Source of the DNA: Siderastrea radians
Lineage: Eukaryota; Cnidaria; Anthozoa; Scleractinia; Rhizangiidae
Assembly: GCA_964017195.1 (NCBI GenBank)
Contig: OZ024890.1
Location: 66,266,367-66,330,366, forward strand
DNA length: 64,000 bases
Direction of reading: 5' to 3'
The translations under genes and the position numbers were made by a program. The notes under the pieces were generated by a model that was given only the letters and a program-made list of their open reading frames with translations, did not search any database and was not told the origin of the DNA. Positions 54,626 through 64,000 of the stretch are shown here, piece by piece. Every line of letters starts with the position of its first letter. The first letter of the stretch is position 1.

Positions 54626-57029
54626 GGCAGAGAGGGACACTGTCAGTCTAGGCTTCGTTTGCATCTCCATTCAAAATATTGTTTGTAATGGCGGACCAAG
54701 TGGTGTTACGTTTTGTCGATGAACGCGACTTCGAAAAACAAGGGAAATGGTATTTATGCGGATGTTTCGGGAAACAGATCCGTTGAAAAGCCAGTCTATA
54801 AATAACATTTGTGGAATTGACATATCCCAACCAACGCCCTCAGTTTCCTTATTTTCTCTTGAGGAAATATAAAAGTTAAAGGTGGGGTTGCCTTGGAACT
54901 TCAAGCACCAACCCCGCCAGTACGGAGGAATGTACCCTACATTTCTCTTCTTCAAGAATTAGTAGATTGTTGTAGTTGCTCTGTGGAGTAAATTTAACAA
55001 GACCACACAATAACACTGCAAGATTGATTTGTAAAGCTCATGCCGTGGGCCGAAAAACAAATATTACCGCAACAGGAAGGGTTTTACGTAAGAGAAATGA
55101 TTTTATACAAATTATTTCTTACTTTCGATTCAGGTTACAGTAAAACAATTAGTCTGGCAGAGTATATGTATACAAATAGATTTTTTAAAATATAAATTTT
55201 GCTTATATCATTGGTTAAGGGATCATTGTCGATTAACGTTATTATAAAAATAACAAGGGGAATACAGACAAAAATATCAATGTGCCTTGTAACTTTCTTT
55301 ATTCATATCATTTCAGTATTGTAGCCTTTAGTAGTGTAACACCTGCATATTTTGCTCTCCGAAAGCCCTACCTTCCCCTTACCCCCACCCACTCCCCGGC
55401 GTTCGCCCCAATCCCCAATCACGCTAAAACAAATTTTGTCACGACAGGCTCTTTGAAATGACCGTCTTAAAACTTTTAGTCCTAGCTAGGCAAGAAAGAC
55501 ATTCCTATTATTTTACCAGAATACTAACGTCAAGTTGATCATCCTTCAACCACCTTGGTAAGTTTAACCATGTTAGACTTTGTTGTGTTTTCTCAGAACA
55601 AGGGTATTTCAGTTGGACAGACTGCCTGGAAATTAATTTCAAATGACTGGCTTTCACTAGTCTGTCACTGTTTTATTTTTAGGACTTCAAGTCCTCCTCG
55701 CTGCCAGTAACTAGTCAACGCAAATTCTGCAATAAATTCCCTACGATGAGCAGTTTTAATCTATTGAAAACTGCATTTTATCTTTTCGATACAGTTTGCC
55801 GCTTTAGCAGCAAGCGAATTCTTGTCACGCAAATGTAAGCGAGTGGAAACAGATGTTTGTTTTTAAGAACGCTTAAAGTACCAGGAATGTTAACTTTTCA
55901 AGATAATAAGTTAATTTCCTTGCTATAAAATATGTTGTTTTGCAGTACAAGGAGGGAAATACTCAAATACGACCCTTGTGTGACGAACAGATGATTGCAT
56001 TGACTTTTCGACCTGTGGTTGAGATGTAATTTATTCGGTGTCGGATAACGAAAGCTAGAATCAAAGCTTCTTCTTTTAGCATCTATTTTAGGACGAATAC
56101 CCAAAGGTAGGATGTTTTTTCATCAAAATAAAAAGTATTTTAAGTTACAATGTGTCTGATGTCTGATATTGAACTGTAGAAGGTTTTCTGAGCTGATTTT
56201 TGATTGATGTTGGGTTTATTTATAGTGACGTCTGTTTGTAGTACAAATTGGTCGCGTTGCCAAAATTGACTCATCGTTTCCGTCTCTCAACGGGACACTT
56301 TTGTCGGGCCGCGGAAGAAATTTTCACACAGCATAATATGAAGTATAAGCTTAACAACCATTGTAGTTTCGGCTTGAAATTCAATGTACCAGTGGGCTCT
56401 CTATGGTTTAGAAATTAGCTAAAATTTGCTTATCCGCTGAAGCGCTTAGAGCGGGGTAGATAAAACAGCTAGAAAGATACAAAATTTAAAAGCTTTCCCC
56501 AAATAAACTACAGTTTTGGAAAGAGCAGGAATGGTGTTATAATTTGCTAAAAGTACATCGGTAAACATTACCGCGTTTAGCTGTACGAGCGAGACGAAAA
56601 TGCAGCATTTTACCCTTTTTTTGATGGCGGTGGGAAGCCAAAATGGCGATTTTCAGACTTTCCTCGATTTTGAGAAAACTAAAGCGCCTTAGGAACTTTT
56701 AATTGCACTTTCGAAAATAACTCACTAAAGGGTTTATTTAGGCAAAATATGAAGAAATTGAAAATTTCACAACTGGCGCCGGGTTTTCGATATTTACAGA
56801 CATTGGCTCTTAAAGGTTGTTACTAGTAGTTTTTATTATTTTAAAGGAGGAACGAAGGGGAGAAAAAAAATACTGTTAAATTATAGCGCTAGTTGTAGTT
56901 TTAATTATTAACAATTGTATTTACTTTTGTTAACTTCTACGTAATTTTTTTTATTCAAGTTTTTGTAAGTAGTGTACTGTACTGTTTCGTTTTTGTAAAA
57001 TGCATAAATAAAAAAAAACAAAACAAACG

Positions 57030-58280
57030 TCAATACTCTAGCGAAGGAAAAAACAGTGTTGATGGAAATAAGGGTCACTAGTAGGGCCGATTTAGACGTT
57101 GCAACTTTTGCCTACGACTGTTGTGCGCTAAAACGAAAAATGCTTCCAACATGGGGAAAAGTCTACGTAAACGCTTTCTAGGCAGGCTATTCGTCAGCAA
57201 GTCGCATGTTGTACCATCTAAATCGGCCCTCAGAAGGCGAAGAAGCTTAAACAGAGCCCAACCTTAGAAAATCAAACAAACAAAAACAAAACCTTGGTCC
57301 CTTACGGTTCTTCCGTCGTCGGATCAACAACCAGTTTCTACAAAGATTTCTCCAAAGGAAATAAAAACTCACACATTATAAGACAGTGACTGTTTCCAGT
57401 GTCCCCGTAGGCCTAGTAGAAATCCACCCCTACGTGTACAAGTCGCAATAATTCAAGATAATTCAGGATATTGCAATTATGATATGATTATTAACATATT
57501 TACAACTGAAACACCTTAAACCGCCCGTGTTGGGGGACTGTACTTGTTCCAATGGCGACGTCATCACTTTTTTGATCGAGAGATGACTTTGATGAACAAC
57601 TTATGCAAGATGAAGAAATGTTCCAAAGTGTGCTCAAATGAGAGCGATTCCGTTAAATGGACTAGAGATACACTCAAATAAAATATATATATTGGCAAAT
57701 TCGAAGGAAACTTCTTCTACTAAAAGGAAGTCTGGTTCAAGTCTAGCAAAAATAAAGCGCCCCCGCCATTAGACCCCTCCATTATTCTCCCTTCCCTCGG
57801 GGTGTAAAATATATTACGGTCAATCGAGATACAAGCTATAGCCTGTGTAGCGAATGACAAGGCGAGTATTTGTTTGGCCTACCGAAATCCGGAGGTCTGG
57901 GGCAAGTGACCACGAAAAAAATAGCACAAAAAATAAAAACGGGTATTACTAGTCCCGGTCCTGACGGCGGGTAAAAAGGGCAACAGAGGAAAAACTAACA
58001 GAGAGAAATAAAGGAAAAGTTAAGGTCGAGTTTGGTCTATCTTTTTCTCGCTCAAAAACTCTCAAAATTTTACTTTGTGCGCAAGCTCGAAACTGAATTA
58101 CATAATATGAGTTTTGAGTTTTTACGGTATTCTAGTTGAACAGTCGACACAACAACATCAAATTCACTATTGAATCATCCTCGGAGACCCAGGAGCAGAT
58201 AGTTGGGGCGAAAGGTTTGGCAAGAAGACTGCCTGAAAGACCCTTCTGAAAGAAAATCGCCTACAACAGCAACTGTCCAA
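57030..58280. other. No gene seen
   Basis: AT-rich intergenic sequence right of the retrotransposon. Short open frames show no family features, no matching splice pairs were noted and no repeat of the array type is present. Confidence 0.45.
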
Positions 58281-58289
58281 ATTTGGCGG

Positions 58290-58760
58290 AGACTCAGGCC
58301 TTAGTGAGTCGACGTTGAGGTCAGGTGAAGAACTCCTGTGCACTTCATACAGTCCCAAAGAATGCTTTGCGAAAGCACACGATTTCCGCAACTACCTATT
58401 TTGCCTAAAGAACAACAAGAGCGAGGAGCTTCCTCCAACAGTTGACAGTCTCGGCCATCACATTACGCAATCATATGTTTGGAAACAAGCCATTTTGTCT
58501 ATACTGACTCTCCCATGCCCTGATGGAAATGGCTAGAAACTAGAGGAAGACCAATTGTTTCCTGTGTTAATATCAAAGCACAGCGCCCCAAAGAGCATCA
58601 TCGAGCTAACGACATGCCATTGCAGCCAATCAGCATGTGCCTGGAATTGTTCCTGTGAAGTGAACAGCCTTTCTTGCACAGAAGCATGTATGTGAATGGC
58701 CGATGAAAATTGCCACAATCCATGAAAAAAGGAAGCCACCTCCATTTCAGAGGATTCAAG
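58290..58760 (+). pseudogene. Cys-rich gene fragment with two stops
   Basis: The frame reads EELLCTSYSPKECFAKAH, SEELPPTVDSLGHHITQSY, a stop at 58534-58536, then LFPVLISKHSAPKSIIELT and a cysteine-rich run with C-x-C and C-x4-C spacing (TCHCSQSACAWNCSCEVN, SCTEACM), another stop and NCHNP. This pattern, with PPT and a terminal CXC-like domain, recurs in proteins encoded by mobile elements of invertebrates. It is a relic. Confidence 0.5.
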
Positions 58761-61557
58761 TGCCTCAGAAAGCGAACGGTGACCAGTTTGTCAAATCTGC
58801 TAAATTTGTTTCCTTAATGGTGAAAGATTTCTACTTTATATGGTTCACAGAGGACTGAGGTGCTACCTGAATGGACAGAATCATTCTTTATAAGCTTCCA
58901 TTACTTAATAAAACGTAGTATCAAATGAAGTTTTGTGTCAATTCCTCTTCAAATGTCTTCCATTTGATGAATTCAGAAAAAGCATAAGTTAAGCCTCGTT
59001 TTCGTGCGGAACTGTTTTAGCCATTTTGTCTCCAGATATGTAATTTCAAAATACCATTTTTCAAATGTTGAAGATTGGAATAGCTAAGACGCCAACTAAA
59101 TACTTTAAAAGAAGCAAAGGAAAGTTAGTTCAGATTTCACACAAAGCGAAAGTTGTGAATAGGATTTATTGTAGATACCAGGCACTTCTGCACATTAAGG
59201 GTCACGTGACCTGTCACCTGGCATACTCTTTATACCTAATGGATGTTGGCATGCGCTGTTCTCTATTATAATCACCAATTTATCCCTAAATATATTCGTT
59301 GTGCTGCATTTTTAGCCAAAAATGCAGTTAGCTTCGTTTTCATGCTCTTGGCAAAGTCATTGTTAGGGCCATGTTTAAAGGAACTATGTCACGGCGTTTT
59401 CATTCATTTTTCTGATCTGACAAAATTATTTTCTTATTAACGGAAACCTCAGAATAATAGTTTCCTAAGTTAGAAAAACACCAAAGAAGTAGTAATTAAC
59501 CAAAACTAAACAAGGATGGTTACGACTGAGGGAGATTAAGACGGATTACGAATGACAAACTTGAAAAAACTTGAAAAAACTTGCCAGCTTTTTCAAGTTG
59601 CGTTATCCGAGACGTAGCTCCTTTAAGCCATTTCTTCTTAGATTATTTTTAATGAAATCTCATTTAATTGAGTTTCCGTGATTCGTTGTGGCTAAGACAG
59701 TAGTAGGAATCTGTAATAATAGCAAAAGAGAAGTTATTTTAGATTTCACAAAAAAGAGAAAGTTGATATATTGTGGGTATGCAGTACTTATTCATGCTAA
59801 AAGTCACAAGATCGGTCACGTAACTAACTCAGAGTCCTTATACCTAATTCAAAATATTTTTGTTTTTGTTCTCTTTCTGTTCTGGTATGTTTCACAGTCA
59901 TTTCTGAAAGAAAAATAAAGTTTCCTATGATTAATTAGTTTTGCCTCGCTTCCATGTTGCATTCTAGATCGAGGTAAATATCGCTCCGTATCTCACAAGT
60001 GATACCACAATCTCACCCTACATAGTACCCGTCATTAAAGAAAAAATATTGTTCTACCAGAATATCTGAATAACAGGACAACTCTACTTGGCAGAAATCA
60101 GGTTGTGGAATATTTGCCGTGTAAGTGGAAATATCGAGACTCTCAACCGCAGGATTTAGGAGGGTACAAAATGTTGGTTGGTCTTTGCGATCTGGGAAGA
60201 AGTCACCACGACTCGTCAGACTCAAAATAAGTGAAATGTAATGTAATGTGAGAGGCAAGAAACTCGACGCTACATAGAAAATTTGTTTTATTTATTCCGT
60301 AATTCGAAAAGACGACGGTGTCATCACTTAGAGAAATGCGATAAATTCTTCAGTTTCCTTAGAAATAAATATTTAAAAGTAGAAACTGTGATTGTTCTAT
60401 TATTATGTAAAATGTGAAAAAAAATTAAATTCGCAAAGAGTTCCGATCCCTGATAATCCTGATGAAGAAACTAAACGTGTACTATGGCTTTGGTTGGGAT
60501 GTATGGTGAGACAGATATGGCCATTTGCTTATTATGTTAATTAATAATGGTTTATATCTGTTCTAAGTGCAAGCAAACTGTTTAATTAAACAGGAAGTTC
60601 CCTTATAAAAAAGGACCTGGTCTGGCCGTTCTCACCTTTACTTGGCAACCACTCGTTTACCCAGCGTTGACAACGAACAAACAAAATGCCTCTTTTCTAT
60701 GACTGATCTAGGGAGGGTGCTATTTTTTCTGACTTTTTTTTTCTTCAGGGTCGGAGGGAGGGGTTGATTCACCGTCACCCTTCTCTATAATATATAATGA
60801 TATTTGGGTGATTTATAGTACGGCCAAAATGCTGTCACATATTCGCATTCGCCATCTTGAATTTATCAATTTTCCGTCAGAAGAACCAAGTGAAAACCAG
60901 TAGAAAAACATTTGTGTCGATAATGTAAGCTTGTGCGGACGGGAATCCTTCTGCAAACAAATAATTTTACCCTATCAAAATCCGGCTATTTTTTGGTTTT
61001 CTGGCCGGTGGGGAGCGGGGTGGGGGGCCTCATTAAACCAAGATAAGACAACGTAAGAATTCGCCATGTTCGCAAATGGCAGCCATGTTGGTTTTTTCCA
61101 AAACCTCTGAAACACACAAAAAAAATTCCCTGAAAGTAATCAATACCAATAAAGAATACTAAAATAATCTAAAAATGTAAACGTTACCGCAAGAAAACAG
61201 ACATGGCCGCTTTTGACTCTTGAAACCTAAAACCACTGACCTCCCCCGCCTCCACTCGGCTAGCCTGCGAGCAGGCTCTCTATTCGGGGGGGCAACGTGA
61301 ATTATTTTCTTTGAGAGCGCCGAAGGCGCGAGTTTCGGCGAACGAAGTGAAGGCGAGCGAAGCGAGCCCGCGGTGAAAAACGAGAGCCTGCACGTGAGTC
61401 ATTGAATTTCAATTCCGGCCCCTCGAAATGTGACAACTTGTTGACAACTCGCCACGCTTCCGGTGTCAAATAACTAGCCAATAGGGAACGAGAAAAATAT
61501 AAACAAACATGACAGAAAGATGCACGTGGAAGTTTTCCCGGGATTTCGTCTAGATCT
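58761..61557. other. No gene seen; a diverged duplication
   Basis: Blocks at about 59074-59240 and 59684-59846 are diverged copies in the same orientation, sharing AGATTTCACA, GAAAGTTG and TTATACCTAAT words. A dispersed-repeat head with GCCTGCGAGCAGGCTCT lies at about 61264-61281. No gene is supported. Confidence 0.45.
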
Positions 61558-61866
61558 TTGTGGCTCTTCATGGAAGCATCGGAAGAACGCGTTTTAACTC
61601 CGAAAAAAGTTGTCAACAAAGCAAGTGGACATTGCCGTATCTGCAGTTGTAGTTTTTTGGTGAAATATGGAACTGGAAAATCGGGTCGAATGTCCACGGA
61701 AAATCTATTTGAAGTTTCAAATCGCGATGGAAGTCGCGGACAAGTATTGGCGACGATGTGCGAAAACATTGGTATTTATTTCGTAAAATTGTCTTCTTTG
61801 TCGAGCCGTGTGTGTAATTCTTGCGCCCGAAAAATTAGGAACTTATGCAGGCTCTTCTCATATTAA
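61558..61866 (+). CDS. ZAD-like zinc-binding domain, single exon fragment
   Basis: A 102-aa frame containing GHCRICSCSFLVKYG (Cys26, Cys29) and RVCNSCARKIRNL (Cys86, Cys89). Paired C-x2-C motifs about 57 residues apart around a basic helix fit a ZAD-like or related zinc-associated domain. The order MEASEERVLTPKK, CRIC, LATMCENIG, RVCNSCARKI recurs in cnidarian multi-copy genes. It ends in a stop rather than continuing, so it may be the first exon of a longer gene or a broken copy. A repeat block with GCAGGCTCT lies on both sides. Confidence 0.5.
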   Translation: MWLFMEASEERVLTPKKVVNKASGHCRICSCSFLVKYGTGKSGRMSTENLFEVSNRDGSRGQVLATMCENIGIYFVKLSSLSSRVCNSCARKIRNLCRLFSY

Positions 61867-62139
61867 TTGAGCCTGTCATTTTTGACCAATCAGAGTGCTG
61901 CGTTCGTGGACGAACGCGCCGGATTCAAAATTCAATGGGATACGTGCAGGCTCTCAATTTTCACCAAGGGTTCGCGGGTGAATTGTTTATCACCTTTCAT
62001 AATTATAATACCCATGCCATTGGGAGGAAAAATTAGAAAGACACTAATTCTCGCTCGGAGAGCGAACTTTTGCCCAAGATAGCAAGTAAGTAAGATATAA
62101 ACAAAGAAGTACCAGTCCTTTAATTTAACAGAATTTTAT

Positions 62140-63790
62140 GGATTTCCAGTCATAACTAAAGCTTTGGCTACCTGTGGTTAATCAGGTTTGTTATTGACAA
62201 GACTCACGAAATAAAGCTAATATATGCAGCAGCTGCACCAGGGCTTTTAAGTCAAAAACATCCTGTTTGCCTGTCTGAAATGCTATAACGGTTTCAAGTA
62301 GACAGAAACTTGAGAAGCATATACATCAGTTGAAGTTTGAAACCATTAACGAGGTAAATAGTATATAAAGGGGCTTATGAAAATATATCTTCAGAATAAG
62401 TAAAACGGCGAGATATTACGAGTGCTAACTGGAAGTTAGGCAAGGCCGATTTTAAAGAAAGTTAGCTATAGATTTTAGTGGTATTATTCCAGGTGTCCTT
62501 TCAGATGGATATCTCTGGAAAATAGCACCTCACTTTGCAATGGCCAAAACTGAGAAAAGTTTAAGAAAAGTTCAGAAAAAAAAACAGCTCAATTCTCTCA
62601 ATGTTCTAGGCAGTAAAATTAATCTGAGGAGCGAAGGGGAGATGGCTAGATAACTAGCGCTTGCATTAATATTTATTCGCACGTCTCCTTTCGTTTCCTC
62701 TCAATAATCTGCGCACCAAGAAAATTTCAAGTATAAAAATGTGTTGATAGCACACGTTAGCAGAAATTTATTTGTAGCTTCCAATACCATGATTCTGTTT
62801 GAAACGCAACTTTTAAGCGAGTTTTGTATTTTGATGTTTTCACTCGTCTGTTTAGTCTTTAAATGTCGCGTTTTATTTTAACATTAAGAAAATGGAAATA
62901 CTCGCTAACATCCTAAAACAGGACAAAAGAGCTGTCATAGTTTTAAAAGAGTTGAATGACGTTTCAAATTCAAATATTCATAGTCTAACAAAAAAGACAA
63001 AGTTTTCTTGGCCCGCTAGGTTTCACCTGCAGCAAAGAGAGAGTTTTTGAAGTATACTTTATAATTTATTCTTAGCATCCAGAGGTTGTTGTTAGAATTC
63101 CTTTAAAGAGGTTTTCGGTCTCTTTCTAACTTAACAACACAGATATCAGTTGTAAAATTTTAAACTAAAAACAAAAAGACATAAAATAAGGAAGAGATCT
63201 CTTATATGCTAAAAAGAAAAAGAAACATTATGTAATGTTTAATAAACGAGCAGGAGTGCTTTATCAAGTTTAAAACACGAGGCGAAGCCGAGTGTTTTAG
63301 ACTTGATAAAGCACGAACTGCGAGTTTATTGAACGGCTTCAAAAACCTCTGATGTAGATCTTTTCATTCTTGCACTGATATTTAGATTTTGGGTTATTTT
63401 GGCCATGAAAATTGGACATAAAATTTAGCCGTGTCTTTATCAGATATAAAGACACTCATTAAACATTAATTTCCTTTGTATTTTCTTAATGAATTATTAA
63501 TGAGTTTTTGAATTTCAGTATGAATAATGATTGCATCCTGATTAAAAGCTTGAAGCTTTTCCATTGTTAGTCGTCGTGGTCATGGTTCCACTCGCTATCT
63601 TCCTGGCTGCGCGACTAGAAAAATTTAACGCGAAAGTACTTGCTAACGTCCTAAAACAGGGTAGAAAAACCTTCGAAGTTAAAAAAAAAACAGTTGAGTG
63701 GCTATTCAAAGTTAATTTTTCATAGTGCAGGAAAAAACGCAACGTTTCTCGGCCAGATACGTTTCACCAGCAAAGAGGAAATTTTTGAAG
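62140..63790 (+). repeat. Dispersed copy of the 2.7-kb repeat unit (unit 6)
   Basis: Landmarks in the same order as the array: GGTTTCAAGTAGACAGAAAC at 62290, GATATCTCTGG at 62508, AACAGGACAAAAGAGC at 62923, TTAAAAGCTTGAAGCTTTTCC at 63541 and AACAGGGTAGAAAAACC at 63654, the last being a second copy of the earlier one. It is more diverged than units 1-5 and lies 22 kb from the array, so the family is not confined to it. Confidence 0.7.
63238..63335. mobile_element. 98-bp hairpin element
   Basis: GTGCTTTATCAAGTTTAAAA at about 63256 mirrors AGACTTGATAAAGCAC at about 63299-63314, and flanking ATAAACGAGCAG mirrors CTGCGAGTTTAT. It is a short inverted-repeat insertion within unit 6. Confidence 0.7.
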
Positions 63791-64000
63791 TCCTTATAAA
63801 ATAATTGTGTGCAATAAAATGAGCCTCCAACCAACTGCGTGATAATTAAAAACGTGCATAGTTGCTCATCTTTCTTCTATTTCAAGTAAATATTGTTTTT
63901 TTCTCTCTTGCTTTCAACTCTGAAGTCAGAAGTATATACATTAATATATCATAGCACTAATTATGTAGGATGTAAATATCACAAATCGTAGAGCTTTTCG

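Larger units (their letters stand above)
51244..56809. mobile_element. 5.57-kb fold-back element with >2-kb inverted arms, TTAA target
   Basis: The left arm starts GAGCCAGTGTCTGTAAATAT and the right arm ends with its inverse at 56809. TTAA flanks each side (51240-51243 and 56810-56813). Arms run about 51244-53455 and 54345-56809 and match in order throughout, including AAAACCCGGCGCC, CATTCCTCCGTACTGGCGGC-like and CACCGGGAAGAAA-like blocks. The spacer is about 0.9 kb. A TTAA target suggests a piggyBac-type mechanism, which is inference since no transposase is present. Confidence 0.85.
46745..57029 (+). mobile_element. L1-like retrotransposon, 5'-truncated and split by a fold-back element
   Basis: Pieces in order: the ORF1 C-terminal fragment (46763-46996), an inter-ORF spacer, a broken ORF2 (47452-51157), a short 3' UTR, the 5.57-kb fold-back insertion (51244-56809), then the rest of the 3' UTR ending in an A-rich tract (about 57008-57030). 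It starts only about 40 bases after the GPCR stop codon, so the 5' truncation ends in the receptor's 3' flank. Confidence 0.8.

Noticed and set aside
58533..58745. Minus-strand frame opposite the Cys-rich fragment
   Set aside because: Antisense shadow of the relic with no features of its own.

Overview
The window reads as nuclear DNA of an anthozoan cnidarian, most likely a stony coral or close relative. Evidence for this is indirect: GPCR paralogs of cnidarian type, multi-copy AT-rich non-coding repeats, coral-like retroelement fragments, and an integrated Polinton. Two 200-base runs of N (11810-12009, 40010-40209) mark assembly gaps. No species can be named from sequence alone.

Left part, 1-11.1 kb: the right-hand portion of a Polinton/Maverick (adintovirus-like) element. 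Minus-strand genes from 7.75 kb leftwards encode an unknown 329-aa protein, a penton-like minor capsid protein, a small basic virion protein, the double-jelly-roll major capsid protein, two related minor virion proteins, an adenain-like cysteine protease, a phospholipase A2-like protein, a chromodomain integrase, a small putative DNA-binding protein, and the N terminus of a gene running off the window, probably protein-primed DNA polymerase B. A divergent plus-strand block carries the packaging ATPase, a repeat-built fibre-like protein and a two-membrane-helix protein. Most genes start in an (A)ATAAAATG context. One reading-frame break lies in a homopolymer-rich stretch between a minor virion protein and the protease. 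The left end of the element is outside the window.

Middle, 11.1-22.5 kb: relics. A broken Penelope-like reverse transcriptase (12.2-14.2 kb), a 542-bp inverted-repeat element with target duplication, an inverted multi-copy repeat family, a GATC-rich inverted-repeat element, and two phase-compatible exons of an unidentified gene (17337-17476 and 19334-19449).

22.5-39.6 kb: a head-to-tail array of five copies of a roughly 2.7-kb unit, used as a landing site by other elements: an apparently intact Crypton/DUF3504 tyrosine recombinase element (26.68-28.69 kb), a 3.56-kb fold-back element (31.58-35.14 kb) with its own nested repeats, and a GGACCCCC-repeat insertion (37.75-38.37 kb). A sixth, dispersed copy lies at 62.1-63.8 kb.

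39.7-46.7 kb: a GPCR cluster. A first rhodopsin-like receptor is cut by an N gap after TM2; a second is complete (45883-46707). Between them are a tRNA-Thr-derived SINE-like repeat, a 1.64-kb element with CAGGGTGG ends and a 6-bp target duplication, and a second element nested within it.

46.7-57.0 kb: a 5'-truncated L1-like retrotransposon, frame-broken, whose 3' UTR is split by a 5.57-kb fold-back element with arms over 2 kb, inserted at TTAA. 57-64 kb holds mostly non-coding DNA, a broken Cys-rich gene fragment, a short ZAD-like zinc-binding ORF and the dispersed repeat copy.
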